A DNA stretch of 64,000 nt from Leishmania martiniquensis. Lineage: Eukaryota > Euglenozoa > Kinetoplastea > Trypanosomatida > Trypanosomatidae. Each line of letters starts with the position of its first letter. Position 1 is the first letter of the stretch. Shown one piece after another: positions 37,396 to 47,640 of the stretch. A program made the position numbers and the translations under genes. The stretch spans positions 1,252,501-1,316,500 of the forward strand of contig NC_090169.1 in NCBI RefSeq assembly GCF_017916325.1, in the 5' to 3' direction. A model generated the notes under the pieces. It ran no database searches, was not told the origin of the DNA, and saw nothing but the letters and a program-made list of their open reading frames with translations.

Positions 37396-38928
37396 ATGTT
37401 TCGTGTCTTTTCAGGTAGCTGTATGTCCCTTGAGGACATGGACACGGTCGTGCGCTCCAGCTTAGTGGAGCACCCGCACTTGTTAGGTCCCGGTGCGGAC
37501 TTCTTCACGGCATCCGGCGAGCCGGTCCGACCGCAGCCGGGGGCGCACACATTTCAAAAAGTTTTCTCCGGTAGCGCTCTTGACCTGAATGCCGGCACCA
37601 CCGAGATATCTGATGAAGATGCAACGGACACCGGTCTGCCGGGTCAGGGATCACGCCCCATCCCTCCCAGTAGCATTCTCAACCAGATCTCCACTGAAAA
37701 CGAAAAAGAGAAGGCCCGGGCCGCCAAAATGAAGATCCACGTGCTGGTCATCGGCGAGAGCGGATACTTGGCGAGTCACGTTGTGGCTAAGCTGCTGGAT
37801 GCTGGCTACAGCGTGCGCATGACGGTGCCTGATGCGGCGCGACAGCAGAAGCAGATCGACCTCTACGGCGCGAGTCGCGACGTGGCGCAGCGTCTGACCA
37901 TCCTGCAGGCGGACATAACGAACTCTAACGCACTGCGTGATGCCATTCGCGGCTGCCGATACATAATTCATTGTGGGTGCTCCAGTGCCTCCCCGCATGC
38001 AAAGGACCCGGTGGCGCTCTACACCAAAGCCATCCGGGCCCTCTTCGATGGTATTCGCCTCTCGGGTAAGTCGACAGTCAAGCGAGTCGTGCTCACCGGC
38101 GCAGCGTCTTCCATCGTGCACATCACCGAGGACGACCCTCCGTCGGGCTTGTTTGATGAGAGCAACTGGAACAGCGTAGCGACACCCGAAGATGACCCAC
38201 TGCCTTTCGCGAGGATCGTCTTTGAGCGGGAGGCGTGGCGGTTACGACAGATGATGGGAGTGGAATTAGTCGTGCTGCTTCCCTCGATCTCCATCGGTCC
38301 GAGTCTTACAGATGAGACGAGCGAGGCTATGGTCACCATTGAGGGGCTGGCGAACTCTTCCAAGTACTTCCCCTTCTGTCCTAACCTTAGCTGGAACTTT
38401 GTCGACGTGCGCGACGTCGCGGAGGCGCACGTGCGTGCGTTGGAGGTGGCAGAGGTGCGGGACCAGCGTATCATCATCTCCAACGAGTGCGTCAGTTTGC
38501 CAGAGCTGTGCCGAACGATGAAGCAGCTCTGCCCCCAGCTGACACCGCCAACACACACGGCATGGACGTTTGTGACGCTCGGCATTGCAACGGTAGTGCT
38601 GTGGAACAGCGTTAATCTCCGCTTTCTATGGCGCAGCCTCGGCGTCCGAAAGCGGCTTGACAACCGCCGAGCCAAAGAACTGCTCGGCGTTGCTTTTACG
38701 CCCATGCATCAGACCCTACGCGACTGCTTAGAGCAGATGACACGACCGGCAAAGGTGGCCGCAGAAGCCGAGACGGCCGCAACAGTGCGGAACAAGTCTA
38801 CTCACAATAAAACGAAGACCGCCGCCATACCGTCCTCTTCGCCATTAGTCAGCCCCACCGTAGCGGTATCTTTGCTAACGATCGCCGCAGCCGGCGCTGC
38901 TGTGGCGTGGTACGTAAAGCGAAAGTGA
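37396..38928 (+). CDS. Membrane-anchored SDR-like protein lacking the catalytic Tyr/Lys
   Basis: A 510-residue protein with an extended short-chain dehydrogenase/epimerase domain (about 113-430), related to dihydroflavonol reductases and 3-beta-HSDs. The dinucleotide loop is VIGESGYLA at 118-126, a fair G-x-x-G-x-x-G variant in which the last Gly is Ala. The Rossmann strands (RMTVPD, RLTILQADITN, CRYIIHCG, VKRVVLTGAASS) are all in place. At the Y-x-x-x-K position the sequence is PFARIVFERE (270-279), giving Phe for the catalytic Tyr and no Lys, while the following Glu-Ala-Trp is kept. The protein is thus probably a non-catalytic SDR or one with a changed mechanism. The final 20 residues (VSLLTIAAAGAAVAWYVKRK) form a tail anchor with a Lys-Arg-Lys end. 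A second hydrophobic stretch is at about 392-416. The N-terminal 110 residues have no domain. Confidence 0.8.
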   Translation: MFRVFSGSCMSLEDMDTVVRSSLVEHPHLLGPGADFFTASGEPVRPQPGAHTFQKVFSGSALDLNAGTTEISDEDATDTGLPGQGSRPIPPSSILNQISTENEKEKARAAKMKIHVLVIGESGYLASHVVAKLLDAGYSVRMTVPDAARQQKQIDLYGASRDVAQRLTILQADITNSNALRDAIRGCRYIIHCGCSSASPHAKDPVALYTKAIRALFDGIRLSGKSTVKRVVLTGAASSIVHITEDDPPSGLFDESNWNSVATPEDDPLPFARIVFEREAWRLRQMMGVELVVLLPSISIGPSLTDETSEAMVTIEGLANSSKYFPFCPNLSWNFVDVRDVAEAHVRALEVAEVRDQRIIISNECVSLPELCRTMKQLCPQLTPPTHTAWTFVTLGIATVVLWNSVNLRFLWRSLGVRKRLDNRRAKELLGVAFTPMHQTLRDCLEQMTRPAKVAAEAETAATVRNKSTHNKTKTAAIPSSSPLVSPTVAVSLLTIAAAGAAVAWYVKRK

Positions 38929-40254
38929 GAGGAGCTGCTGATGGCATGAGAACGCGAAGATGAGAGCACTTGAAGTCGGGTCTAACGGTCCCCTTCAGAA
39001 CATGCTTCCCTACCGCCTATGCCCATTTTTCTCGCGCGCGCGCCGCTACACCACGACGACAGCTCTACCGCTCTCCCGTCGGTGAGGGGAGGGGTTTCGC
39101 CCTTTTTTCACCGCTTTCTTCACCCCTCCTCCTCCTGCGTCCTTTCCGTGTGCCCCGGCTGCTCTCCTTGTTCTCCTGGTGGCCTTGTTGTTGCTATCGT
39201 ATGCTTTCCACTTTCTTGTTCGTATCGTTGGGTCTGCGAGTGTGGTTCCCCTTCTCACCGTCTCTTCATGGCGCTCTCTTTCTCTCGCTCTACCTCTTAT
39301 TTTTTTTGATTGCCCCGCAGCCGGCACCATCGCCCTGAAGGAGCGCCTTCGTCGAAAGTACAACCACTGAACGCGCATGCGATAAGCAAACGGATGGCAG
39401 CGGAGAGCAAGGGAAGGATTAGGTGCGGATCCGCATCGTCTGTAGGCGTCCCCCTTTACCTTTTTTCAGCTGCCCCCTCCCCTCCCCTTCTGCTCGGCTT
39501 CTTCCCTTCTCTGTCTCTCTCTCCCTCTCTCATGCGCCCCGCACGCTACACGACTCTTCTCTTCTGCTTGCGCGGAAATGGGCTTGTTCATAGCTCATTT
39601 CTCCCAACATGCCGCCTTCGCGCGCCCCGCCCGTCTTGCCGGATCGATGCCCTTTCGGTTCCCGTCTTGTTTCTCGTCCTTTGTATGGCTCCTTACGCGC
39701 GTAGAGGCGCCGCAGCAATGACAGAAAAGAGTGAGGAAAAGAGGGAGCCGCGGCCCGACCGTCAATGGCAAAGCTGTGACGAAAAGCCGGCGTAGACGAG
39801 GAAGAAGAGAAGCAGACCACCGGCATGAAACGTTCAACACCGCTGACACCTGTTGCTTCGTGAATCGTTGCTTGCTACTGCGAACCGCCGGCGACTGTGC
39901 ATGCACGAAAAGAAAAAGGGCCTCATCGCAGCCGCCCTGTTTTTTCTTTCAGCGCTCTCACCAATCGTGATCGTTCCGGCACGGCTGCTCCTCGTTTCAT
40001 TTTCTCTATTGCATCTGCCACTACCGAGGCATGGAGAACGACGCAAAATGAGGTCTGGAGGCGCTCGCCCCGGACTCCAGGAGCCTCGTTACTCAGACGC
40101 GAAGGTGCAGAGGTGCGAGGCGCTGTACGCGCGCGCGGTCAAGCGCAGCGGGCGTGTTGTATGGCGTCTGCAAAAAGCATGCGACGGTCGAACGATCGTG
40201 GACGGTAGACGTGGGTGGCACGAAGCGATACGTGCGAGCCCACTTTGCGGCGCA

Positions 40255-40648
40255 TGTGTGCGCCATTCACGGCCTCTCGTAGGGCTGGCCGGGTGGTGCG
40301 GACTGAGCACTGGTGCCGGAAGCATGACGAGAACGCCCCACATGGCGCCATCGAGTGCGTTTGACTTCCACCGAGGTATTCACCACACCGCATGGTGGCA
40401 TTCCGCGTGCCGGGAAGACCGGGCGCACGGACTCCGCCTGTCGAGGCCTGCAGCGGGGCAGCGTCCGCCCATGGTCCGGGCGCTGCTCACGGGCTGCCCG
40501 GGTCCTGGCGCGCCGTTCACCCAGGGACCGCCGTTGGCGGAGAGGAGCATGTCAGGCGCATGGCCCGCTTGCATCGGCGGCGGCAGCAGCGACGCACGCA
40601 TAGGTTAGGGGGAGACGGATGCGAAGGCTTCACGCGAACAGTCGTGTA
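40255..40648 (+). repeat. Repeat B, copy 2
   Basis: Identical as read to 10352-10745 (offset 29903). Immediately after 40648 it departs from copy 1 and from the older relative at 17254, so this copy is truncated at its right end. Sense orientation, 1.3 kb downstream of the SDR-like gene. Confidence 0.85.
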
Positions 40649-42588
40649 CCGGCTTCATTGTGCATGCGCGGGCGCACAGAATAGCCTCTTTCGCTTCCGT
40701 TGAAGGTGCGCTCAGCGACTTTTTCGTTCGTGTATACGTTCATCTGTATATGTATAACGGGAAGGAGAGAAAAAATGTGGTCGATGCCTGTTTGCCATCT
40801 TGCCTGTCCCTTCGAGGTGTCCTCAAGGTCATATACTTTTCCACGGTGCAAAGCGAAAGGGCTCGTACAATAAAAGCTGAAAGCAGCCGGAGAGGGATTG
40901 GATTGCCTTCGTGGAAGAGATCGTGCGTGAACTCGAGGGTAAATGGTCACCCAAAGGGTGAGCAGCAACGCTCTTGCTCATGCATACAAGGACACAGAAG
41001 GGCTAGCGGTCATCCATCAGCAAGCCTCGCGTAGATGTGTCCATCTTTCCAACTTGTTTTCCCCGTTGTTTTGCTGTTTTTCCCGTTGTCTCTCTTTTAC
41101 ATATATATATATATGTACGGGCTTCTCCCAAGCTCGTCTGCTCGGTGATGTGCGCGCTTTTTTTTCCATTTCTCATCTCACGATTTGCTTTCACCCGTTT
41201 GTGTGTGTCTGTGTGATTTTTCTCGCCTTCCACCTATCATGGATGTTTGTTGTTTTTGTTTCTTCATCTCTCTTCTTTTGTGTGGGTGATGGTGCTGTTG
41301 ATTGCTGCTGTTAGCCGCGGCTGTGCGTTGCTCCCTCCTCCTCTTTGGATTCCTACGCACCGCTCGTTCTGCCCTCGTTCCTTGTCTCTCTTTTTCCGTT
41401 TTCTTGGATGTTTTCGACGATGATGGGTAAGTAATTCTCTTCCAGAGAAGCACACGCATTTTTTCTTTGCTGTGCGTCACATCTCTCTCTATCAATATAC
41501 AGGAGTGCGCACACGGCACAGGCCGATGATGTGGTCTGCACGCGTGTTTAGATGGCGCTTCGTCTGCCTACTCAGCTCGAAAGTGCGACAAACCAACGGG
41601 AGGGAAGGGAAAAGGAAAGAAGCGAATGAGGAAGGGATGGGAGTAGGCCAGGGAAGCAAGGGGGAACGAACTAAACTAAAATGACGCAGACATAACAACA
41701 ATGCGCCAAAAACGCAATGGGTATTGAAAGGTACCAACGTCGGAGGAGAAGCATGAAATCTGCAAGGAAATAAGTTTTGAAAAAGAGCATCTGCGTAAGT
41801 GAGCAACACCGTCAGCGATGAAAGCTCACCTAAACTCGAGAAAAGCATGTCGTCTTTGTGCCGTGGCAGCGTTGGCGCAGTTCCGACGCCATACGTCATT
41901 TTTGCCGTTGGTGCGGGAGCTTTGAACTGTGACAATGTGCCCGCTGTTTCTCCCTTTACCACCACCTCTATACATGCGCATGTATACTATCAAGCATGAG
42001 AAATTAACCGATCATCCTCATGAGCTGCGAGCCATCCAACCTGCCTTTGGTTTATCGTTGTCGTCACACTCACCTGCACGTTGCTACGTTTTCTCCTTTC
42101 CTTTTCATCGGTGCTCATCTCTGCTCCTTCGCCTCACTGTGACGCCTTCACTGAGTGTGGAGGAGAGAAGGCAGCGTAGCTAGTGAGGGACTCCTTTCTC
42201 TGCCGTCACGCTCACTCTCATCTCCCCCCCGTCCCCATTTCTCCAGCGAACCCCCCCTCGCCCTCGATTTCTTCGCTCCTTCACTCCCCTGACGTCCCAT
42301 TTGAAATACCTTTTTCCGGCTCTTGTGTACGGCGTGCGTGTGTGTCTGTGCCCACGATGGAATTTCCGCCTCCCCTCCTTTGCTGCTCACGCTCGCGTCT
42401 TCGGCTGCTTTGCTCATCTGACGCCCACTCATGCACAAATGCTCTGCACTTAGACATGTTGTGCACCTTTTTTTTTCACTTGTAGCGCCCTCCTGAAGCC
42501 CCCCCCGAGCGAATAGCACGCAGTGCCTGCTGACATTCTTTCTCACTTCAATCTGACACTCTGCTCACCTGCCTATTCCTGATCAGCT

Positions 42589-43275
42589 GAAGGGGTGGTG
42601 GACGCCGTGCAGCGCTCCTGTCCCCTGCCCAATGCCGAGCCGCCTCTGATGGCGGCACGGGGCCGAGCACCCACGCTGCAGGGAAAGCCAGCGCGGTGAC
42701 GTCTCGCTACGGATGTGGGCTCTGAGGGCCTGAACGACGCTGCGCCGGTGCCACGCACATCATGGGCGTGGCGCCAGCGTGCGTCGAACGTGTCCCGTCA
42801 TACTCCCGCACTGCCAGCTGGGGGCGGTGGAGCGCGGCTGTGCGGCGACCTGCGAGGCGGTGCTCCGCTGACGGAGCTCGCGCGCTGCTGCATGCCTCTT
42901 GTCGCTCTGTACGGCTGCTTTGCACTTCCAGGCGGTGGGGGAGAGGGGAGTGGGCGTGCATGTGGCGGGCCGGTGTGTTGCGCCGCAGAGAGAGAATTGG
43001 GCATGTGGAAGATCTATGTAAATCGTACGCTCCAGTACGTCGTCGGTGGCCTCCGCAGAAGTGGTGGTGATGGGCACGGGCCCTCCTCCTCTCCGCTCTG
43101 CTGTTGTCAGATGTCTGTCGGGTTTAATTTTTCGCTCGCGCTCGCCGATTTCTCTCTCGTTAACGGCTTTTTTGTTTCGCTCCTCTCCGCTTTCAGTGTC
43201 TTCTTTTACTGTGGTGTGCGCTGCACATGTCTGTCGATCTGTCGGTGAGTGGGACTGTTAAGGTGTATGTCTGTG
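42589..43275 (+). repeat. Repeat C, copy 4 (left-truncated, with 3' tail)
   Basis: Matches 28258-28944 (offset 14331) from GAAGGGGTGG to GGTGTATGTCTGTG, with a T for C near the left end (42599). It lacks the first 66 bases of copy 2 but keeps the whole 265-base tail that copy 3 lacks. Such near-identity over 687 bases points to a recent event or ongoing homogenisation. Confidence 0.85.
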
Positions 43276-44415
43276 CGTGTATGAAATGTTAGAGTAAGGG
43301 GAGGGGGCGCAGGCAAGGCGGTTGGGGCGGCGATGAGGTATAGTGTAGACGCTCGTTTTATTTTTCCACCTTGAGGGCAGGTGGATCTCTTCTGTTGTTG
43401 TTCTCTTATCCTCGCCGTTTGTAACAGCACCTGAACGATACAAAGAACGAAGATGAGTGGCCATCACACACAAAAGGGTTTTTGTTTTTCTGTGTTGATT
43501 TGGCTCTGCCTAACTTCCCGTCATGTGTGTTTGTGAGCCTCTTTGTGTGGGGATTTCTGTGTATTTTTCATTTTTGGTTAGTCGATGCTTTTTCGTTTTC
43601 TTTATGATGTCGTAGGGAGGGAGGGTGCGGATGCTCGCATGTTCGGCGGCATATCCGTTTGTTTTAAGGCACATGGCGACAGAGGGGGAGGGGAGGGGGG
43701 AGCATTGAAGAAACGGGCGTTTTTGTGCGTTGCAGTGGCCTCTTAATCACTCGCCTTACTCCCTCTGCCGATCTGCCCCTCTCATTGTTGGTGATTGTTG
43801 GTCAAGTCGTTCATCTCACAACGCTGTACTAAATGTCTCTCAACATCATGTGTTCACGCGGAAGCACCCCATCGTGTCTGCGGATGGACGATGCTGACAT
43901 CGACGCTGTGCGGGAAACGAGCGGCAGAAACGACAAGGGATCGATGAGGGAGGTGATCCAGAGGAGTCGTGTCGGTCGTTTTTTCCTCACACTTGAGCAC
44001 TCGTTGCCCTCTCTGAGCATAGAGCGGTCGATCTTTGTGAGATCTTTTAGTTTCTCGCCTGTCGCCCTAGCCCTTTGCGGCGCACCGCGGCATCTCCGCT
44101 GCCGGGCAGACGCGGTTGATGAGTCCTATGTGTCGCATTCATGGTGTACCGGGGGCCGTCACGTGTTCCTCTTTTCACTTTCTGTACCCTCACCTCATGA
44201 CGGCCTCTTCACTCACTACAATTAATTTTCGTGTAAGCGTGCTCTCGACCCATCCACACACACGCCATCGACTCTCGGCCAAAAAAAAATAGCAACACGC
44301 GCAGAAACATCATTCGACGCAGCCTTTTTGTTTGCAACGCTTGAAAGGAAACGCCGCTGTGTGCAGGCTTCCCTTCGTTCTCTCTTTTCTTTCAGCACCT
44401 TACCGGCGGTTTTGG

Positions 44416-47400
44416 ATGTGGGGTGGACTGAAGAAGCGCACCCACTATGGCGATGTCTTTAGGCGATGGAATGCTGCTCAGGGGCTGGATGTCCTGCGCA
44501 CCGCGCTCTTCAAGGAGCCTCGCCCGTGGTACATCGCCTACACGCTCCATCGGGCGAACCACTTGCTGCAAGATCACCATTGCGCGCGCCTGCTCGCATG
44601 GAGCACGTCCATCGTAGAGCTTCAGCCCAGTCTTGCTGGCAAGCAGGAAGCATACAGGTATACGCAGGAGATGTTCGATGTTTTTGTGCGGCATCACAAA
44701 GTCGGTCAGCAGAGTTTGCACGAGTACATGCGACTCTGCGCGGTCGGCAAAGACCTCAGCTCAGCGTTTGACTGGTTCAAGTACTGGCAAGAGGCGCAGC
44801 TTGAAGCGCACGACGCGCTGAGCCTGCTCAGCTGGTTGCTGCGAGTGGCGGCCCTTTCTCCAACTGACGAAAACGTTGAGGATATGGCATTGACGGTGCT
44901 GGAGCTGTATACACAACGCTTTATGCTCCCCTCAGAGAATACCGCAGCGGAGGGTGTCGTCCCATCAAGGAGCCCCGCAGAAACAGCAGCAGCCTCGTCT
45001 TCCTCAGCCACTGCCATGCTGCGACACTTTCAGCCCACTTCGCCTGTGGAGGAAGCGGAGCTGCGTCGGTTTTTTTGCAGCTTCCGGCAGCTCGCGCCGC
45101 GACTAAAAGCAAATGTGCAGCTCCGCGAGTTCTTGGAGGGGTTGCCCACCTCTGTGGAAGAAGCCATCACGGAATGTGCAGCGCTGGGGTGGCCCACTGA
45201 GAGCTCACACCGTCTCTTCCCTCAGCTGGAGCAGCGCATCAGGGCCGGCATCACAGAGGTGAGCACCTTCGTCAAACGAGGGCGTGCATGTGAAGACGAG
45301 GAACGCCGTGTTGAGCAAGGAGCTCTATTGCCCCTGCGTGACTCGATACTACACCCCACCTTCCTCGCAAAGCTCCAGGACAGCGCCGCGCGGCACAATG
45401 TTGCTGAGGTGGTAGCCCTGGTTGAAGACTACGAGCAGCGAGTTCGACTTGAGCGTGAGCGCACCGGTGGCGACTGTAGTTTGGCTACGCACAAGCGCTC
45501 GGGCGAGGAGGAAGTGTGGCGCATGCCTTCGGACCCGACCTCGATAGCCTTCCGTCGAAGGCTTGTCGAAGGAGGCGGAGTAACGCCGGAGCTGTATCAC
45601 TACCTCATCACCGCACTGGCGGCCACCCAACCCTCGGCCGCTTTGCGAACACTGCAGCGTATGGAAGGAGCGCAGCTTCGGCCGCTCGATGTAACGCGCG
45701 CGACGGTTCTGGTGGCTATCCATGATTCTGCCGAGGATCGCCGCCGGCTATTCCAGCAACAGCTCGATGAAGTGCGGCTCCGCGCGCGGCTCGACGAGGA
45801 CCACAACACCGTGAAGGTGGTGGAGGCGTACTGGAAATGCGACTACGCAGACTTCTTCCACTACCGCAACGCTCTTGCGAAGGACGACTTCTACGAGTTT
45901 CTTCTGCATCGACTGGGGCCCCAGCGGCTTCAGCAGCTGCTTCTGGACGCCCATGCTCATGGCCCGACAGCCATCTCCGAGGACTTGGTGCTTCTCGACG
46001 AGGACCTGCGCGCGGCCTCCTGTCGCTACTTTAGGGCCCAAGTCGGCCGCAGTGCAGTGCAGCAAGCGCTAGATGACATCAGCGCATACATGCCCAAGCT
46101 GGATATTGGGCTTGTTGGAACGGTGCCACACTTTGATGGTTATTTTATGGATGCTGACGACAGCATCGCCCATAGCGAGGCGGCGCTTCGGGCCCTAGTG
46201 CAGCCTTACGAGGCCATCTACGTCCTGGACACCTCCTTTGTTGAAACCTCCGAAGCGTTTCTCACGGTTGGAGCTGGGTCGTCGTGTCTGGTGCTCGTAC
46301 CCTATCTGTGTCTCTCACAGCTCGCCGAGTCTGTCGCCAATGCAGATCGCTTCGTCACTTTTGACCCGGCGTTGCAGCAAGCGACCCGCGCTGAGCCGTT
46401 TCTCGCCTCGCAGCGGCTGCGCGGACTTTTTGCGATGGTTGCCGCCCCTGCAACTCCTCAGCCTTCCGGCGTCGGACGACGTGTGCGTGTGCTGCATTTG
46501 GCGGAATGCATCTGCGCGAATCAAGTAGATCCGCAGGCCCTCAACGCTCTCGGTCTCTCTCCATCCTCGAACGACGATGATCAGCTACTTCTTTTACTTG
46601 CAATGCTCAGCTCCCTGAAGGCATCCAAGGCGCGTCTCGTCTTGTGCACCGACGACGCGCAGCTCGTCAAGCAGCTGGCGCGCTTGCAAAGCTCCTCGCT
46701 TTATGGCTCTGCCGTGGAGGTGATGAGCACAGCACCGCCTGCGAACCTCGACTTGGAGCACGGCCTTATCGACGATAACCCCGTTATAAGAGGCAGTAAC
46801 GAGTGGTGCACGTCGGAGGCGTTCGAGCCCCGTCTACGCATCCCGGCCGACGTGCCTGCACTGACGGAAGCGAAGGACAATGCCGTGGCGGGGGAAAACT
46901 CGGTAGGCTCTGATTCGACCGTCATCGACAGGGACACAACCGCCATCTCTCCCCCGGCTGCAAGATCAGGCGTGGATGCCGGCGCGCCCTTTAACCTTCG
47001 AAAAGAGCACCGGGACGCCGATAGCAAGGACATGAACTCCGCGTGGCTGGAGTTGCTAGAGGGAGAGGAGGAAGAGACCGCTGAGGAAGTCGAAACGGCA
47101 GAGACGCACGCTTCACTGGAGGCGACGACAAAAGGTGCGACTTTACCGCCCTCCTCATCGGACACCTCACCTGCGGAGCAGGCACGCCGCGCTCGCTTGA
47201 TGGACCTGTATGAGACGCCATTCGACGTGGTGCCCGTTGGTGTACGCATGGAAGAGGCCTCAACTGTCGGGTCGGTCTTCGCGGAGTTCCATTCATTGGA
47301 GCCGGAGCAGCGGGAGGCACGCGCGGCCGATCGAGCGGCGGCCCGCTCTTCCCTGACTACAGATACCGGTAAGGGAGGTCGAGCTGGCGGTAGAAAAACT

Positions 47401-47640
47401 CGCTGGCACCGCCCATCGGTGCTGGAGAAGGAGATGCTTGCTAATCGCGGTGCATCCAACAAGGAGCGCTTTCGGATGGCGCGCCAGCTGTCCAACTGGA
47501 GCGGCGGTCGCGTGCCCTTCAACTTGCGGTACCGCGTGGTGGAGGCGAACGTTTGCGACCCACGCAACGCGCGCCTACGCAGCGCCTACGAGGCGGCGCT
47601 GGCGAAGAAGCGGTCCAGCTTTAAGCAGAGGCACGGGTAA
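44416..47640 (+). CDS. Large PIN-domain protein, possibly mitochondrial
   Basis: A 1074-residue protein from the first ATG at 44416; the frame is open upstream from a TTG at 44332, but no ATG occurs there. The first 30 residues are basic and could form a mitochondrial presequence (MWGGLKKRTHYGDVFRRWNAAQG). Residues 40-560 are helical, with PPR-like or TPR-like pairs in places (YHYLITALAATQPSAALRTLQRMEGAQLRPLDVTRATVLVAI). Residues about 600-755 read as a PIN-type nuclease fold: D605 in YVLDTSF, E638 in LSQLAE, D720-D722 in NDDDQLLLLLAML, and D746-D747 in LCTDDAQLVKQL, which cover the usual acidic positions. The last 100 residues are basic (TRWHRPSVLEKEM ... KKRSSFKQRHG). An RNA-processing or ribosome-assembly role in the mitochondrion is an inference; the orthologue name is not recognised. 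Confidence 0.7.
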   Translation: MWGGLKKRTHYGDVFRRWNAAQGLDVLRTALFKEPRPWYIAYTLHRANHLLQDHHCARLLAWSTSIVELQPSLAGKQEAYRYTQEMFDVFVRHHKVGQQSLHEYMRLCAVGKDLSSAFDWFKYWQEAQLEAHDALSLLSWLLRVAALSPTDENVEDMALTVLELYTQRFMLPSENTAAEGVVPSRSPAETAAASSSSATAMLRHFQPTSPVEEAELRRFFCSFRQLAPRLKANVQLREFLEGLPTSVEEAITECAALGWPTESSHRLFPQLEQRIRAGITEVSTFVKRGRACEDEERRVEQGALLPLRDSILHPTFLAKLQDSAARHNVAEVVALVEDYEQRVRLERERTGGDCSLATHKRSGEEEVWRMPSDPTSIAFRRRLVEGGGVTPELYHYLITALAATQPSAALRTLQRMEGAQLRPLDVTRATVLVAIHDSAEDRRRLFQQQLDEVRLRARLDEDHNTVKVVEAYWKCDYADFFHYRNALAKDDFYEFLLHRLGPQRLQQLLLDAHAHGPTAISEDLVLLDEDLRAASCRYFRAQVGRSAVQQALDDISAYMPKLDIGLVGTVPHFDGYFMDADDSIAHSEAALRALVQPYEAIYVLDTSFVETSEAFLTVGAGSSCLVLVPYLCLSQLAESVANADRFVTFDPALQQATRAEPFLASQRLRGLFAMVAAPATPQPSGVGRRVRVLHLAECICANQVDPQALNALGLSPSSNDDDQLLLLLAMLSSLKASKARLVLCTDDAQLVKQLARLQSSSLYGSAVEVMSTAPPANLDLEHGLIDDNPVIRGSNEWCTSEAFEPRLRIPADVPALTEAKDNAVAGENSVGSDSTVIDRDTTAISPPAARSGVDAGAPFNLRKEHRDADSKDMNSAWLELLEGEEEETAEEVETAETHASLEATTKGATLPPSSSDTSPAEQARRARLMDLYETPFDVVPVGVRMEEASTVGSVFAEFHSLEPEQREARAADRAAARSSLTTDTGKGGRAGGRKTRWHRPSVLEKEMLANRGASNKERFRMARQLSNWSGGRVPFNLRYRVVEANVCDPRNARLRSAYEAALAKKRSSFKQRHG

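Larger units (their letters stand above)
38929..44415 (+). other. Largest intergenic spacer (5.5 kb) with repeats B and C
   Basis: Repeat B copy 2 lies at 40255-40648 and repeat C copy 4 at 42589-43275. There are C/T tracts at 39080-39300, 39430-39540 and 42220-42300, a TA run at 41099-41113, and T-rich sequence at 41040-41100, 41155-41280 and 43480-43610. No intact gene is supported. It is an outlier in size beside the 0.6-3.8 kb of the other spacers. A poly(A) run at 44281-44289 precedes the next gene. Confidence 0.55.

Noticed and set aside
39853..40608. 251-codon + frame across repeat B copy 2
   Set aside because: The second half is the repeat and the first half is spacer sequence; copy 1 has the same repeat part fused to different upstream residues.
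43833..44225. 130-codon + frame upstream of the PIN-domain gene
   Set aside because: Low-complexity, no conserved pattern, and placed where the 5' untranslated and splice signals of the next gene are expected.
44332..44415. N-terminal extension of the PIN-domain frame from a TTG codon
   Set aside because: Nuclear trypanosomatid genes start at ATG; the first ATG is at 44416. The same reasoning moved starts to 19586, 23707, 48283 and 55108.
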